Notes under the pieces: model-generated
The model's database searches: none
Told to the model about the DNA's origin: nothing
The model's input: the letters and a program-made list of their open reading frames with translations, nothing else
Source: Chaetoderma sp. LZ-2023a
Lineage: Eukaryota; Mollusca; Caudofoveata; Chaetodermatida; Chaetodermatidae
Assembly (NCBI GenBank): GCA_034401795.1
Contig: CM067372.1
Span: 21,325,082-21,389,081, forward strand
DNA: 64,000 nucleotides
Direction of reading: 5' to 3'
Part shown: piece after piece, positions 21,686 to 32,449 of the stretch
How the letters are laid out: the number at the start of each line of letters is the position of its first letter
Numbering within the stretch: position 1 is the first letter of the stretch
Program-made: the position numbers and the translations under genes

Positions 21686-22390
21686 CCGGTATATGGTCAA
21701 GATACAAATTAAATCTTATTTACATCACCCTTCCCCCCACCACGCCTGGGTGAAGATTATCATCGCGCTGTCTAGAACCTTCTGCGCAAAAATAATTCCT
21801 TTTGTGCATTGTATTTTCTATATCGTGTCCACTAATTGGGGAGCCCGTCATACAATCCACGCGGAATTATACAGAACGTATTCCAACAATGGCGGACACT
21901 ATTGTGATGCTGGATCGTACTATTACCGATCCAATAGTTGTTCGTACGATGAAAGGTTAACCTAGCTAATATCGATTGATGTATTGGGAACATAATAACT
22001 ATTTACACAAAAGCCGTCAGACTGTAAATTTTCAATACAACACGTCATTGCGAGTTTATTATAAGCAGAATTACGACCTAAACAAGTGTCACCATCTCGT
22101 TACTCGGGAATCTATTTTCCAGACGTTAGCGTTCAATTAATTGATTACTATGGCAACAGAACCATTGCTGTCCGCCTAATTAAGGTCGGATAACCTATTC
22201 GTTATCGATCCTCAACTGAACCCTTAATTAGTTAGTCGATCAAAAGGAAATCCGCGTCGAACAAAGACGTGATTAACCGAGGAAATCATCAGCGGTACAC
22301 GCCGGGTCCTTTTTATGAGACTCGGATAGATAGTTGTACAATTAATCATAGCACTGGTACCACTACGCTTGTCTTCTAGGGGAGGGGTCA
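21686..22390. other. Intergenic, no gene recognised
   Basis: About 700 bp of unique-looking DNA with ATTAAT-rich patches near 22130-22230. A plus frame at 21525-21965 starts inside B3 and has no recognisable domain. Confidence 0.5.
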
Positions 22391-22608
22391 TTAACCGATC
22401 AAAAACGACTTCCGTATTCGTCTTCGGAAATGTCCATTTGCAGACCAAGAGAAGACTATTTTTGAAAATTTATCACTTGAATGACTGGTTCGATAATCGA
22501 GCTAGTCATTCCAGTGGTAAATTTTCAAAAATAATCTTTTCTGTGCCTATAAATGGGCATCTTTTCGATGAAAATTTTCACGAAAAAATTTGCTGGTTAA
22601 ATGGTTAA
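22391..22608 (+). mobile_element. Foldback family B, copy B4 (TTAA ends)
   Basis: TTAA at 22391-22394 and at 22605-22608 bounds about 218 bp. The hairpin at 22427-22562 has arms ATGTCCATTTGCAG and CTTTTCTGTGCCTATAAATG, joined at TTCGATAATCGAG. The right terminus in complement reads TTAACCATTTAACC. Non-coding. Confidence 0.75.
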
Positions 22609-22784
22609 TACAGGAAGCCTACAGACCGCTTGTCTTAACAGACCACCACCCCACCGACCCCACCCAAACCCACCTCACCCAGTAAGAATTTCACAAAGGT
22701 CATAAGTAATGACGTACTTCCCGATACATCTGTCTGTTCATCCCTTTGTCCTTGGAAATGTTTCAGTTTAAAGACACCTCAGTT

Positions 22785-22986
22785 ACTGAGAATTTGGAAA
22801 TTAATTTAACTAGAACTAAATACGTTTCAAAATATTCAACATAATTTTCCTTATAGCATAAAGAATTTGTCACATTTTGTCTGTAAAGGTTAAATGGTTA
22901 AGCGATTGTTAAATAAAAAAGCCCAATGTTGTCGGCCAACAAGAAATGATGACGTCATGAGCGCACAATGGGTTAATCCAGTATTA
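22785..22986. repeat. Single arm of foldback family A
   Basis: ACGTTTCAAAATATTCAACA near 22821-22842 is a lone right arm. A CRE palindrome TGATGACGTCATGA sits at about 22948. It is an old remnant directly upstream of the family-A-derived minisatellite. Confidence 0.5.
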
Positions 22987-23235
22987 GCTATGTCCCACCC
23001 ACCTCTACCTAAGCCCCACCCACCTCTACCTAGGCTCCACCACCTCTAACTAAGCCCCACCCACCTCTACCTAAGCTCCACCCACCTCCATCTAAGCTCC
23101 AACCACCTCTACCTAAGCTCTACCCACCTCTACCTAAGCTCCAGCCACCTCTACCTAAGCCCCACCCACCTCTACCTAAGCTCCACCCACCTCTACCTAA
23201 GCTCCATCCACCTCTACCTATGCTCCACCCACGTT
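22987..23235. repeat. 20-bp minisatellite (about 12 copies) inside foldback family A
   Basis: The unit is CCACCTCTACCTAAGCCCCA with CC/TC variation. The same phrase occurs singly in other family-A copies, for example TAGCTAAGCTCCAGCC in A1 and TAGCTAAGCCCCGCCC in the complement of A4. The array therefore arose by local expansion of an internal segment of the element. It continues into the normal A sequence at 23236. Confidence 0.9.
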
Positions 23236-23470
23236 TTGCCTGTGTTGAGATCGATCGAACCCACACCTCTCTGAATATTAATTTATAGAAATCTATACGG
23301 GTAAGTTGTTGAATATTTTGAAACTAATTTCACTGGTCCAGTCAAATTAGTTTCAGAATATTCAACGGAATGGTTATTAAGTGGCAAAGACATGCAAGTC
23401 GTACATATGGCGGACTATTAAAGGTTCCTGACGGACCTAACCCAGTAACAGATGATCCAACATGCATGAT
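23236..23470 (+). mobile_element. Foldback family A, copy A2
   Basis: TGTTGAGATCGATCG and GGTAAGTTGTTGAATATT lead into a hairpin at 23308-23366 with arms of about 25 nt and a short CACTGGTCCAGT tip that has lost the TTGCTGCC stem. GGCAAAGACATGCAAGTCGTA and GGCGGACTATTAAAGGTTCC follow as in A5 and A8. Its left part is the expanded 20-bp array. Confidence 0.78.
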
Positions 23471-24900
23471 TATACAAGTATCGTTGGATGAATTGAACAA
23501 CCAGTGATACCAACAAAATCACGTGATTTAATTTCCGGTACATGCTTTGACTTGTCGAAAGCCATGACACACGATCAAACATCGTCTGACTTTGTCGAAT
23601 CATACATGTACCGTCATACATGGTGGATCGCCTGCCATAATCTTCAGATACAACATTCATGACGTATTTCAAATGTGACATCAGCATATATGTGAAACAC
23701 TTGATTATGACGCTATATGCTTGACTGACAGATTGGACTCCTATAATATGACATATTAAAAGCAAAATATTCCATTTCCTGGTCCATTACCTGTGTCTTA
23801 TGCCTATGACAGTTGTTGTGTATCACAATCTCCTGTCGCTAGGCCTCCATTCTTAAAGCTGGTCTTCTGAAGACAGGATTCACATTTATTGTTTATGGAC
23901 AAAGCCACTGTCAGTTATAATGGACGTAAGACATGCGTCAACTCATCACCCGATATCCATAAGCGTGAATATTCATGAAAGTTCATGCTAAACTCTTTAC
24001 CTCGCCATATAACCAAGGTCAGTACGTTTACCATAGCATATACATTACAAACACTATAGATAGGGCTCCAACGATTACTCCACGTGGGTAAGTCACACGG
24101 AGTGGCTTCAGTGGGGGATGGGGGTGGTACTGGTGGGTGTGGGGCGGGGTGATATCGTGCTCTGAACCTCGTGTTCTGGTGGTGATAATGTTGTGGCAGG
24201 ATCTCCCAATATTCAATGACACCAGCTGGGTTAGATGTCTTGACGTCGATACGCATCTTGGATGTGAAATAGAGTCCACTGGAGCCGGATGTCTGATTGT
24301 TGTTCGGTGCTCCCGTGCTTATGGGACGGTATTGCTAGCGGCTAAATTATTTATTCAATGGGCATCAAACGCCAGTCAAAACGAGGATCCTCGCATTGAC
24401 AGCATGCCTATTCATCCAGCCATATGGCTATCTCCCACCATAAAGCGTGTCTATAGCCTGGATCCGGTGACCATCATGGGCTGTATTGTAATCACCTGCC
24501 TCTAGGGAGCACATTGTAGCGACACATACACTGCCCGTTATAGACAGGTTTGACAATGCTACTATTGGCATTCCGCCGCAAGCGTACATATTAGATACGG
24601 ACGATTACACGCAATGTAAGACACATACGGCCGCACCCGGCCACAATGCCTTCACTTTCACAAATATTAACAAAACATATTCAGTAGATCATTTCTTGTT
24701 AAATCGTTTGCTAAATATTTCATTTAACAGTTTTCGCGAATTTCTGGCTACAGATGACAATTCAGTGCTTCCAGTGATGCGAGTTATTCTTAAATCAATG
24801 CGTCATACTATCAATACACGACCGCCACGAAAATACGATATCAGAGCATGCTTTGCTGAGCTATCCGTATTTCCAGGTCGACATTGCCAAAACATTAACG
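23471..24900. other. Intergenic, no gene recognised
   Basis: About 1.4 kb. Overlapping frames at 23418-23765 (minus), 23915-24279 (minus) and 24137-24505 (plus) show no domain, signal peptide or family resemblance. The one element-like scrap is CCCGTTATAGACAGGTTTGA near 24534, a lone arm of the inverted-repeat type at 15355-15585. Confidence 0.5.
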
Positions 24901-24904
24901 CCAT

Positions 24905-24962
24905 TAAGGGGTGGGGTGGGGGGGGGGGGGTTAAGGGGTGGGGGTGGGGGGGGGGCGGGGTG
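24905..24962 (+). repeat. G-rich tract with strong G-quadruplex potential
   Basis: Two runs of nine or more Gs and several of four to five Gs lie within about 55 bases, separated by T, TTAA or C. This meets any usual four-run quadruplex rule on the plus strand. Confidence 0.9.
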
Positions 24963-25620
24963 ACACATGGACCATTAATAGGGTAAACAAATTACACTCC
25001 TTCCATTTTTCTGTTTCTCACATCCTAGTGAATCGATATCCAAACCGTAACTCATTTGGGAAGAAGCATCTTATGGAAGGAATTATGCGCTTGAGCTCAC
25101 TAGCAATGTAAGTAGAGAAATCTAAGGGACGCAACTCCGCAATGCATTGTTGTTACGGGTTTATCGTGTGATAGCATCGGAGATATGGGAATAACAAAGG
25201 GGTTTCCTTTCAGATTTTAAATTTAAATTTTTCCGTCTCATGCGGAAAATCGGTGCTGATGTGGTGCGGTTGGTCGTGCGCGTGTATGTGATGGGTTAAA
25301 AAACCGTACACCAGTTGTGAATGCCTAAGCGCCTTGATACTGCCGCGTTTAGTGTATCTACAGAGAGCCGCTAGACACATTTCAGAGTAAACCTTTGCAC
25401 GTTCCAATAGCCAATTTGGCCGTTTGGTCAACAACACAGAACCATTACAGACGTGTCAAGGACGCAGTAGCATTAACCAATTTGTTATTCTTTCTGTCGT
25501 TGGTCAACGGTGCATGATCAAATAGCACCCCAGTTGTTCAATGGAGCAATAACCCATATTCAGTTGGCTCCGTCACATGTGTTCGTCAACGTAGTAGACT
25601 ACGGCCCATCATCCAATATG
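24963..25620. other. Intergenic, no gene recognised
   Basis: About 650 bp. CCAATAGCCAATTTGGCCG at about 25405-25425 resembles, in complement, the CCAATTGGCTATTGG text near 26370-26390. No coding evidence. Confidence 0.5.
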
Positions 25621-25624
25621 ATAA

Positions 25625-26010
25625 GTCACCTTTCCAGAGTATCTGACGTCATGACGTCATGTGCCGTCACAATCAGCTAAGCGCGTGCAGTATGACGTCG
25701 CAATCATTGCGTCATAAATGATTCTATTTGGCCCGTCTTTAACTCTTAATAGCCCGACATGTTGTACAAATTATATGTCTCTACAATTTAATAAACATGC
25801 TGTTGAATATTTTGAAACTAATTTGACTGGACGCTGTTGCTGCCATAGGCAGAAAAAGCGCCGAGTGAAATTCGTTCCAAAATATTCAATAGCTTACACT
25901 TATAGTTTGCTGGAAATAGATAGTCGGGGAGTTCAGATATCGATCGATGCCAACACGAGCAAGGTATGGGCGGAGAATAGCTACAGATGGGCGGGCCATG
26001 GCTAAAATGG
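25625..26010 (-). mobile_element. Foldback family A, copy A3 (inverted orientation)
   Basis: The hairpin at 25799-25893 has arms GCTGTTGAATATTTTGAAAC and TTCCAAAATATTCAATAGC. In complement the order matches A1: GCCATGGCCCGCCC, GATCGATATC, hairpin, TGTTTATTAAAT and a CRE-rich end. The CRE part at 25640-25720 holds two overlapping TGACGTCATGACGTCA palindromes plus TGACGTCG and TGCGTCA. Close in sequence to A1. Confidence 0.8.
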
Positions 26011-26329
26011 AAGGTCCATTGTGCCAATAGCCAGTGCTAATAGTGTTTGTGCATTTTGTTGCAAACGGAAGAACGAGGGTCTCCATTCTATGATTATATT
26101 CCAATCACTTATTTCGTTTGTTTTAGTTATCTGAGTGCATGTGACCAATGCGCGGGTGGGTTGGAGTGAGGTGTGTGGGGATGGTGTGGGGTGGGGTGGG
26201 GGTGATGGGGTGGGGGTGGGGGTGTAGGGGACTGCAATAAAAGATGGCATATCATTTATTGTATTTTGTGTGAAAACGTGTGTCTAGGACTATCATTTAG
26301 TTATTGTCTAGGCGTAATTATGATTTTTG
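26011..26329. repeat. GT/GGGG-rich low-complexity stretch (26150-26232) within non-coding DNA
   Basis: Repeated GGTGTGGGG and GGGGTGGGGGTG words at 26156-26230 form a G-run cluster with quadruplex potential. The flanks show no gene. Confidence 0.75.
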
Positions 26330-26490
26330 GTTATTGGACCGTGAGCAGTAGATAAACGGCCACGCCAATATCCAATTGGCTATTGGACCCAATGCCGCTG
26401 ACGAACGGACGCGCCAATAACTCATTTGCTCTAGAGCCTTGCACAGTTAAAACAGCCGCACCGATGTACAATTGGATTTTACGCCGGTGA
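26330..26490. repeat. Degenerate ~50-bp tandem repeat (about 3 copies)
   Basis: TATTGGACC, then CGGCCACGCCAAT or CGGACGCGCCAAT or CAGCCGCACCGAT, then CAATTGG-like ends recur at about 49-51-bp spacing from 26332. A related scrap lies near 25405. Confidence 0.6.
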
Positions 26491-26689
26491 GCGACCGTCC
26501 CCTTTCTTTTATCAATGGCGGTGTGTTGAAAGATACCTGGGACATGCCAAGAAAAAATTGCATACAAATTTCTTCCTATCCTAGTTAAACTTGTGGTATC
26601 GTTGTGGTTTAAACATGTTACAAATCTTTAGCTGTTTAATCATATTTTGATATGTCTTGTCTTAATCACGCCTCACAAGGCAGGATTTT

Positions 26690-26850
26690 TCTACGATGTC
26701 GCAAGTCTCTGTACAAGATATCTTACGATATCGTACAATGTGAGGTTACCTACGATACAATATGAAAAAAGTTCTTGGAATCGGATTGTATCGTACAGAA
26801 TCCTGTGTCATCGTAGAATTTTGGACATGTTCAAAATGTCTTCTTCGTTC
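26690..26850. other. ATCGTA-rich left flank of the 25-bp array
   Basis: Dense short palindromic words (GATATCTTACGATATCGTAC, CTACGATAC, TATCGTACAG, CATCGTAG) precede the array. A similar cluster follows at 27765-27880. The array units themselves contain GTATCGTGA, so the array may have grown from such sequence. Confidence 0.55.
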
Positions 26851-26854
26851 GGCG

Positions 26855-27425
26855 TCGCATCGTGGGGAATGGTTGGAAGTCGTGCCGTGAAGAATGGTTG
26901 GAAGTGGTATCGTGAAGAATGGTTGGAAGTCGTATCGTGAAGAATCGTTGGAAGTCGTATCGTGAAGAATGGTTGGAAGTCGTATCGTGAAGAATGGTTG
27001 GAAGTCGTATCGTGAAGAATGGTTGGAAGTCGTATCGTGAAGAATGGTTGGAAGTCGTATCCTGAAGAATGGTTGGAAGTCGTATCGTGAAGAATGGTTG
27101 GAAGTCGTATCGTGAATAATGGTTGGAAGTCGTATCGTGAAGAAGGGTTGGAATTCGTGAAGAGTGGTTGGAAGTCGTGAGGAATGTTTGGAACTCATCA
27201 TGAAGAATGGTTGGAAGTCGTATCGTGAAGAATGGTTGGAAGTCATATCGTGAATAATGGTTGGAAGTCGTGAGGAATGGTTGGAAGACGCGAGGAATGG
27301 TTGGAAGTCGCATCATGGAGAATGGTTGGAAGTCGTATCGTGAAGAATGGTTGAAAGTCGTATCATGAAGAATGGTTAAAAGTCGTATCGTGAGGAATGG
27401 TTGGAAGTCGTATTGTGAGGAATGG
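26855..27425. repeat. 25-bp minisatellite (about 22 copies)
   Basis: The unit core is GAATGGTTGGAAGTCGTA followed by TCGTGAA, with a strict 25-bp period in the middle (26946-27130). To the right it becomes irregular, with deleted units such as GAATTCGTGAAGAGTGG. The minus frame of about 230 codons reading HDTTSNHSSRYDFQPFF is an artefact: the period is not a multiple of three, so all three frames carry the same permuted text. Confidence 0.95.
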
Positions 27426-28425
27426 TGCAAAACATATTTCCTTATTGTCATGCATGCGCAAATCTGATTTCCTTTTTCCAAATGACGTTCACGTGGTCTG
27501 AGGAAACAGATGATCTCCTGATCCAACTGTAGAGGGAGAGGGAAAGCCTTTATAATGTGGCTTCAAAAGCTTGCCACTACAAGGTCACGAAGGCAAAGAC
27601 AGCAACAATGATAACTATTAGTATTGCAATAGCCATACAGCAGAGCAAATGTATGGTTGTGCGCAACAGGGTCCAAAGCAGAAAGATGGCAAGATTCATG
27701 TTGGAAATGCTTGAAATTTCATGTTTTCACTCCACAAATTTATCTACGGTTATCGTAACCTCCGTGATTGATATCGTATAGATTTTCTACGATACGATAC
27801 GACAAGATTGCTTCCGACCATCGTACGATATATTGCTTTATCGCATCGTAGGTAATCGTGCCATATCGTAGGGATTTGTAAACTTACGCATGCGCGAGAA
27901 GTGTTTTCCTGTTAAAGAATAGCAGAAAATCACAGCGCCTGATGGAATGTTTTGTGTTATTTTTTTGCGATATGATCTGCGAAATTACACAATTGATGCA
28001 CCGGTTCTTGTCTTGTCGCATCGCAGAAAATCTCATACAAACGCGCACAATGTGAGGCGCGGCCATTTTGCATTCAATATTGGCTGTACGCGGCATATCT
28101 TTCTCGAACACTATTATCACGGTTATAATACCACGACAGTGGATTAAATATCGATTAAGGAGACCTAATTAATGATAATCAGATAAAGGCGCCCCACAAT
28201 GCTAGCGATAACAAGGCGGTACAGCATTATATTGCTGACGGAAACACCGCTAGCTACTTTAGGATACATATACTGGCAATGTAGTGTGCCCTTTAGGAAA
28301 ATCGCCAATACACACGCACGCATTCATCCATTCAGCCATCCATCCATGCACACACCACAGCCCATCTCTGCAACAATATACCAATTTAAAGACCCATCCA
28401 TCCAATGGCGGGATTCGATCTGTTG
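27426..28425. other. Intergenic, with ATCGTA-rich right flank and GCATGCGC palindromes
   Basis: CATGCATGCGCAAA at 27451 and ACGCATGCGCGAGAA at 27888 resemble NRF1-type GCGCATGCGC sites. CTACGATACGATACGAC at 27789 belongs to the ATCGTA-rich flank. Plus frames at 27557-27781 and 28199-28594 and a minus frame at 27884-28120 have no recognisable features. Confidence 0.45.
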
Positions 28426-28429
28426 CTCA

Positions 28430-28775
28430 AGTATACGACGTCATACTCAATTACGTTACATGTATGGTGAAGTCACAATGCATAGGGACGTATCTAGCTC
28501 CCTCGTCAAAATTGAAAGGTCCGTCAAGTGTACGAATTGTATGTCTTTGACGGGTTTACAATTTATTAAACATTCTGTAGACACTCTGCCGTAGGCAGCG
28601 ACAACACCCCGTCAAATTAGTCTGAAAATGTTCTATAACTTATCTGTATAGTTAGTTAGCTTGAAATTGGGATTCTGGCAATTCAGGTTTCAAAGTATAC
28701 CAATCGATATCAACAAGCACACGCCATGGGCGGGGCTTAGCTAGAAATGGGCTGGGAATAGCTAGACACGGATCC
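28430..28775 (-). mobile_element. Foldback family A, degraded copy A4 (inverted orientation)
   Basis: In complement: TAGCTAAGCCCCGCCC (about 28725-28740), GATATCGATTGG, then the hairpin zone 28560-28645 with GCCGTAGGCAGC at its tip and TTAGTCTGAAAATG on one side only. ACGACGTCAT and AATTACGT lie at the far end. The hairpin arms have largely decayed. Confidence 0.65.
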
Positions 28776-28849
28776 CTCTATTACATTGAATTGCACACGG
28801 AAATCTCTGACAAAAAATCATCAACATTAGTGTAGCAAATAATTGAATA

Positions 28850-29035
28850 TCTTAGTATGATCGATCGTGAATATCTTAGTATGACCGATCGTGAGTATCT
28901 TAGTATGATCGATCGTGAATATCTTAGTATGATCGATCGTGAATATCTTACTATGATCGATCGTTTATATCTTAGTATGATCGATCGTAAATATCTTAGT
29001 ATGATCGATCGTAAATATCTTAGTATGATCGATGT
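28850..29035. repeat. 24-bp minisatellite (about 7.5 copies) with GATCGATC core
   Basis: The unit is GATCGATCGTGAATATCTTA plus GTAT, 24 bp, with a few substitutions (TGACCGATCG, CTTACTATG, GTTTATATC). Each unit contains the palindrome CGATCG. The plus frame reading MIDREYLS repeats is a period artefact. Confidence 0.95.
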
Positions 29036-29930
29036 GACAATTAAGTTTTCACTGCACCATGTCTCTGAGAGATGGACAGGTGCTCAGACGTAAGCTCAAT
29101 GCACGTGCATAAATCTCCAATCTCAATGTCTAATGGGAAGACAATAAACAGGACATTTTAGAAGATGTTAACTTTTAGCTTCAATATGCCTACTGGAGAT
29201 CTCAGAGCCGATGATAACAGCGACAATGACTTGCTGCTGCAGATAACGATATCTGCGATGATGACGACGGCGGTGGCGACAACCCAGATGACAAATATCG
29301 CGATGCCAGTAATACTATTGACATTAACGCTGATGATGACAAAGACCGCAATTACGTCATCAATCTCTGACCGAACTGACCAATACCGAACGGATAGTGG
29401 ACATAGTATCATCGTAGCCCAAGCAGCTCAGTACAGTTTCTTCTCGTACGAGATGTATGATGTCGCGTGCACGATGCATGAGCAATGCGCGCTTTCACAT
29501 GATCAGGTCTTTGTTCTACACACATCATAGACTGGCTGTAGAGATATCAGAGATGGCTGCTTTCAAGAAAAAACGGGCATCTCCCATCGATAATAAGACA
29601 CACCTGGATATAGCTTGCGGGTCGCTTGCAGATAAACTATCTAACCTATTTCTAAGCGGGTTCTGCCAGAGAGCTATTTTTAGAAATGACAACATTGGAA
29701 TGGGTAGAATATACTTCAAGAACAGTTAGATAAAGGACACCAAAATATCGATATGAATTATGGAAACACGCTGATTGTAATCAAGCATGGGTATGCCATA
29801 GAAACTTATGATGGGGGGGGGGGGGGACTAAGGCGAAAATACGAGCCTTTACAACGAGTCAGATTGTTAGTGATCAACCCAATATCGTTACTCAGGTGCC
29901 AGTCATATGGTCAGTGGAATGTGCTACACG
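29036..29930. other. Intergenic, no gene recognised
   Basis: A plus frame at 29165-29530 is rich in Met, Thr, Asp and Ala from GATGAC-type triplets and lacks a domain. A shadow minus frame overlaps it. A run of G bases lies at 29814-29827. No repeat family identified. Confidence 0.5.
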
Positions 29931-30105
29931 GGGTTGTGGTCAGTAATTGGTTGGGGATGTCCACTCGCACTGGTCGCTGCGTTCGGTTATTGGCTGGGGA
30001 CGTCCAGTCACACTTGTCGCTGTACTCAGTCATAGGCTGCGGATGTCTACTCGTACTGGTCCCTGTGTTCAGTCATATGTTGGTCATGTCCACGCCGGTA
30101 GATGT
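29930..30105. repeat. 43-bp tandem repeat (about 4 copies)
   Basis: CTGGGGAYGTCCASTC-type words recur at 29951, 29994, 30037 and about 30080, a 43-bp period, with CACTGGTCGCTGYGTTCRG between them. Moderately diverged. Confidence 0.85.
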
Positions 30106-30124
30106 TGTAAGCCACGTTTCAGAA

Positions 30125-30530
30125 TAGTGATCCATTTCTAGCTATGCGCCGCCCAATTTTAGCTAAGCTTGGCCCATTCCCCATTCTTTGCGCGTGTTGG
30201 GGGGGTGGGTGGGTGGGTGGGTGGGGGTGGGGGTGGTGGTAGATTTATATTCTTTTAATCCTGAATTCCCAGAATCCCAATTTCACGGTAACCATACAGA
30301 TAACCTGTTGGATATTTCGAAACGAATTTTACTGGGGGCTGTTGCTGCTTAAATTAGTTTCAAAATATTCAACAAAATGTTTATTATGCAGCAAAGACAT
30401 ACAATTCGTACTCTTGACGGACTATACAATGTTCACGACGGATCTCGATACGTCATGCAATACACATCATGATTGTGACTTCAGCCTACACGTGGCGAGA
30501 TTGATTATGACATCATAGGCTCATCCTCAC
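30125..30530 (+). mobile_element. Foldback family A, copy A5, with embedded G-quadruplex tract
   Basis: CTAGCTATGCGCCGCCC and TTAGCTAAGCTTGGCCC lead, then GCGTGTTGG expanded into a GGGT repeat at 30199-30241. AATTTCACGGTAACCATACA follows, then a hairpin at 30305-30373 (CTGTTGGATATTTCGAAAC and TTAGTTTCAAAATATTCAAC) that lacks one tip arm. GCAAAGACATACAATTCGTA and the degraded CRE end TATGACATCATA close it. Confidence 0.78.
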
Positions 30531-32445
30531 TACAGAGGAACATTTCCTGTCGCCAGTGTCTAGAGCCATAATAGCAATAAATTCATATGTGAGATATCGT
30601 TTAATTTGTTGCTGGCAAAGAGTGCGACGCTGTCATGGTCTTATTCATTGAAAAAGCTTGTCAAAAAATTTGGCTGAGGGCTTACAAGCACTCATCTGAT
30701 GCATACGTTACCTGTCGCCCATTTAATAACACTACCTATCTGCTGTAATATGGATCTATACTCCTGTAAACAGCTGTGCATTTGTTCATATTTTCATTTG
30801 TACATGTACTGGGGATGTGTGGGCAGTTTTATTGCATATTAGCATACTTATTATACACAACTATATATAGTTTAAAGGATGTCGCCTGCCTAACTGTGCA
30901 TACGTAACCACTGCGTAGCACACTCCATGCAGAAGGACAGAAATAAGATAAGCCTTGCTAAGCATGCCTAAGAGATGGTGGCTTATACCAGATTTCAGTT
31001 TTAAAAAACCCTGCAATGATTACTGAACCATGTAAGTAATAACAATTTTGCATACATACCATTGTGACAGGTTATATATGTATGGATACACACGTTACCA
31101 GTATATTTACATCAGATATCACTCCAATTGCTGTGATTAAACTATATATGGAGAGATTATAACATACTTTCTTTATTTTATCATAGAATATGCTTCAATT
31201 ATGAGTTAATGCATATATTTTCACATCAATTTTAACTAATTGATACATACGTTACCAATACATACGTTACTAACAAGTAAAAAACTAAGCTAAAACAGCT
31301 TTAACATAACTCTGTATTAAGAAATGTTCGGCTGCTAGTCATTTTTAATATTACCGACACGTGCTTATGTCTTTGCGAATCGTAATTTTGATGAATTTGA
31401 AATTTTGTAACATCCAATGAAAGTGACCAGAAAGCATTGTACGTATGCGTTATTATAATTAGCAATAATCCGTTATATGTGCATAGTAATGTTGATTTAA
31501 TCAAGGCGAGTTATTCTAATGATGAATTGTGTATTGTATGTTACATATATGTATTATATATGATAGGAAATACATACGTTACTATAAGTATCACATAGTA
31601 AGCACTCACACAAATGAATGTATGAAGGTTATTTTTACATCTTGACTTAAAAGTTAACATTTCTCTGGTAGGCTATATAACGTTTGTTTCTGTTTTAATT
31701 CACTTTGCTATTTAAATGCTAGTATTAAAGGACCTATAATTTTTAATGGCATACGTGGTCAATTTTATTGAAGCGAGTGGTATATACAGTTATCAATAAC
31801 ATTTATTAATTGGTAAATAAATTCAATGAATGGTTGCAAGATATTCGTGGTTATTATAGATATTTATATCCTGTTAGAATATTATTTTCTAATGCTTTAT
31901 GCTACAAAGGACCGGAATATAGTTTAATAACGTAAGTATGATACATACGTTACTTAAACATATAAGATCCAAAACTGCCAAACTAGCTTCTGTAGTGATG
32001 CTGAAGCCGTGTCCATGGCGTGGACATGGTACCAGAGGTGGCAAAGGCCAAGACAGGGTGTTTAGAGTTCTCAAATTTTGATTATCTAGATGCTCTCAGA
32101 GAGCATCTCCTTCACTACTGGTGGTAAATATGTACATTCAGCTGACGCTACCCAGGAATTTCTTTTCAGAAATTAAGTGCTCTGAGCATGTTGCTACAAT
32201 TTGATTAGCAAAAACTATTAGTTTGAAATTAAGTTTCGCTTTCTTTCCTAAATTAAAAACCACGCCTAAATTTAGGTGAGCTGTGCCATCACAGCCACTG
32301 CTTGCCCACACCCTTACATTTGCAGACGAATGGAAAATCTTAGAAAATGTATGACTAGATTGGCTACCTCTGTCGCCAATACAGCGGTAAGTTCTCTAAA
32401 ATAGGCTGTTCTTGACCTTTCTGACCAAGCGTGCATTATATTTAG
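30531..32445. other. AT-rich gene-free stretch with a recurring ATACATACGTTAC word
   Basis: About 1.9 kb without coding evidence. GCATACGTTACC (30701), CACGTTACC (31091), ATACATACGTTACC (31243), ATACATACGTTAC (31257), ATACATACGTTAC (31570) and ATACATACGTTAC (31941) recur in one orientation at irregular spacing; another TACATACGTTA is at 34411. Confidence 0.55.
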
Positions 32446-32449
32446 CCCT

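Noticed and set aside
24137-24505. 122-codon plus-strand frame
   Set aside because: No family resemblance, minus-strand frames overlap it, and there is no gene context. I left it as intergenic.
27557-27781. 74-codon frame beginning MASKACHYKVTKAKTATM
   Set aside because: Protein-like start but no domain, homologue memory or neighbouring exon signal.
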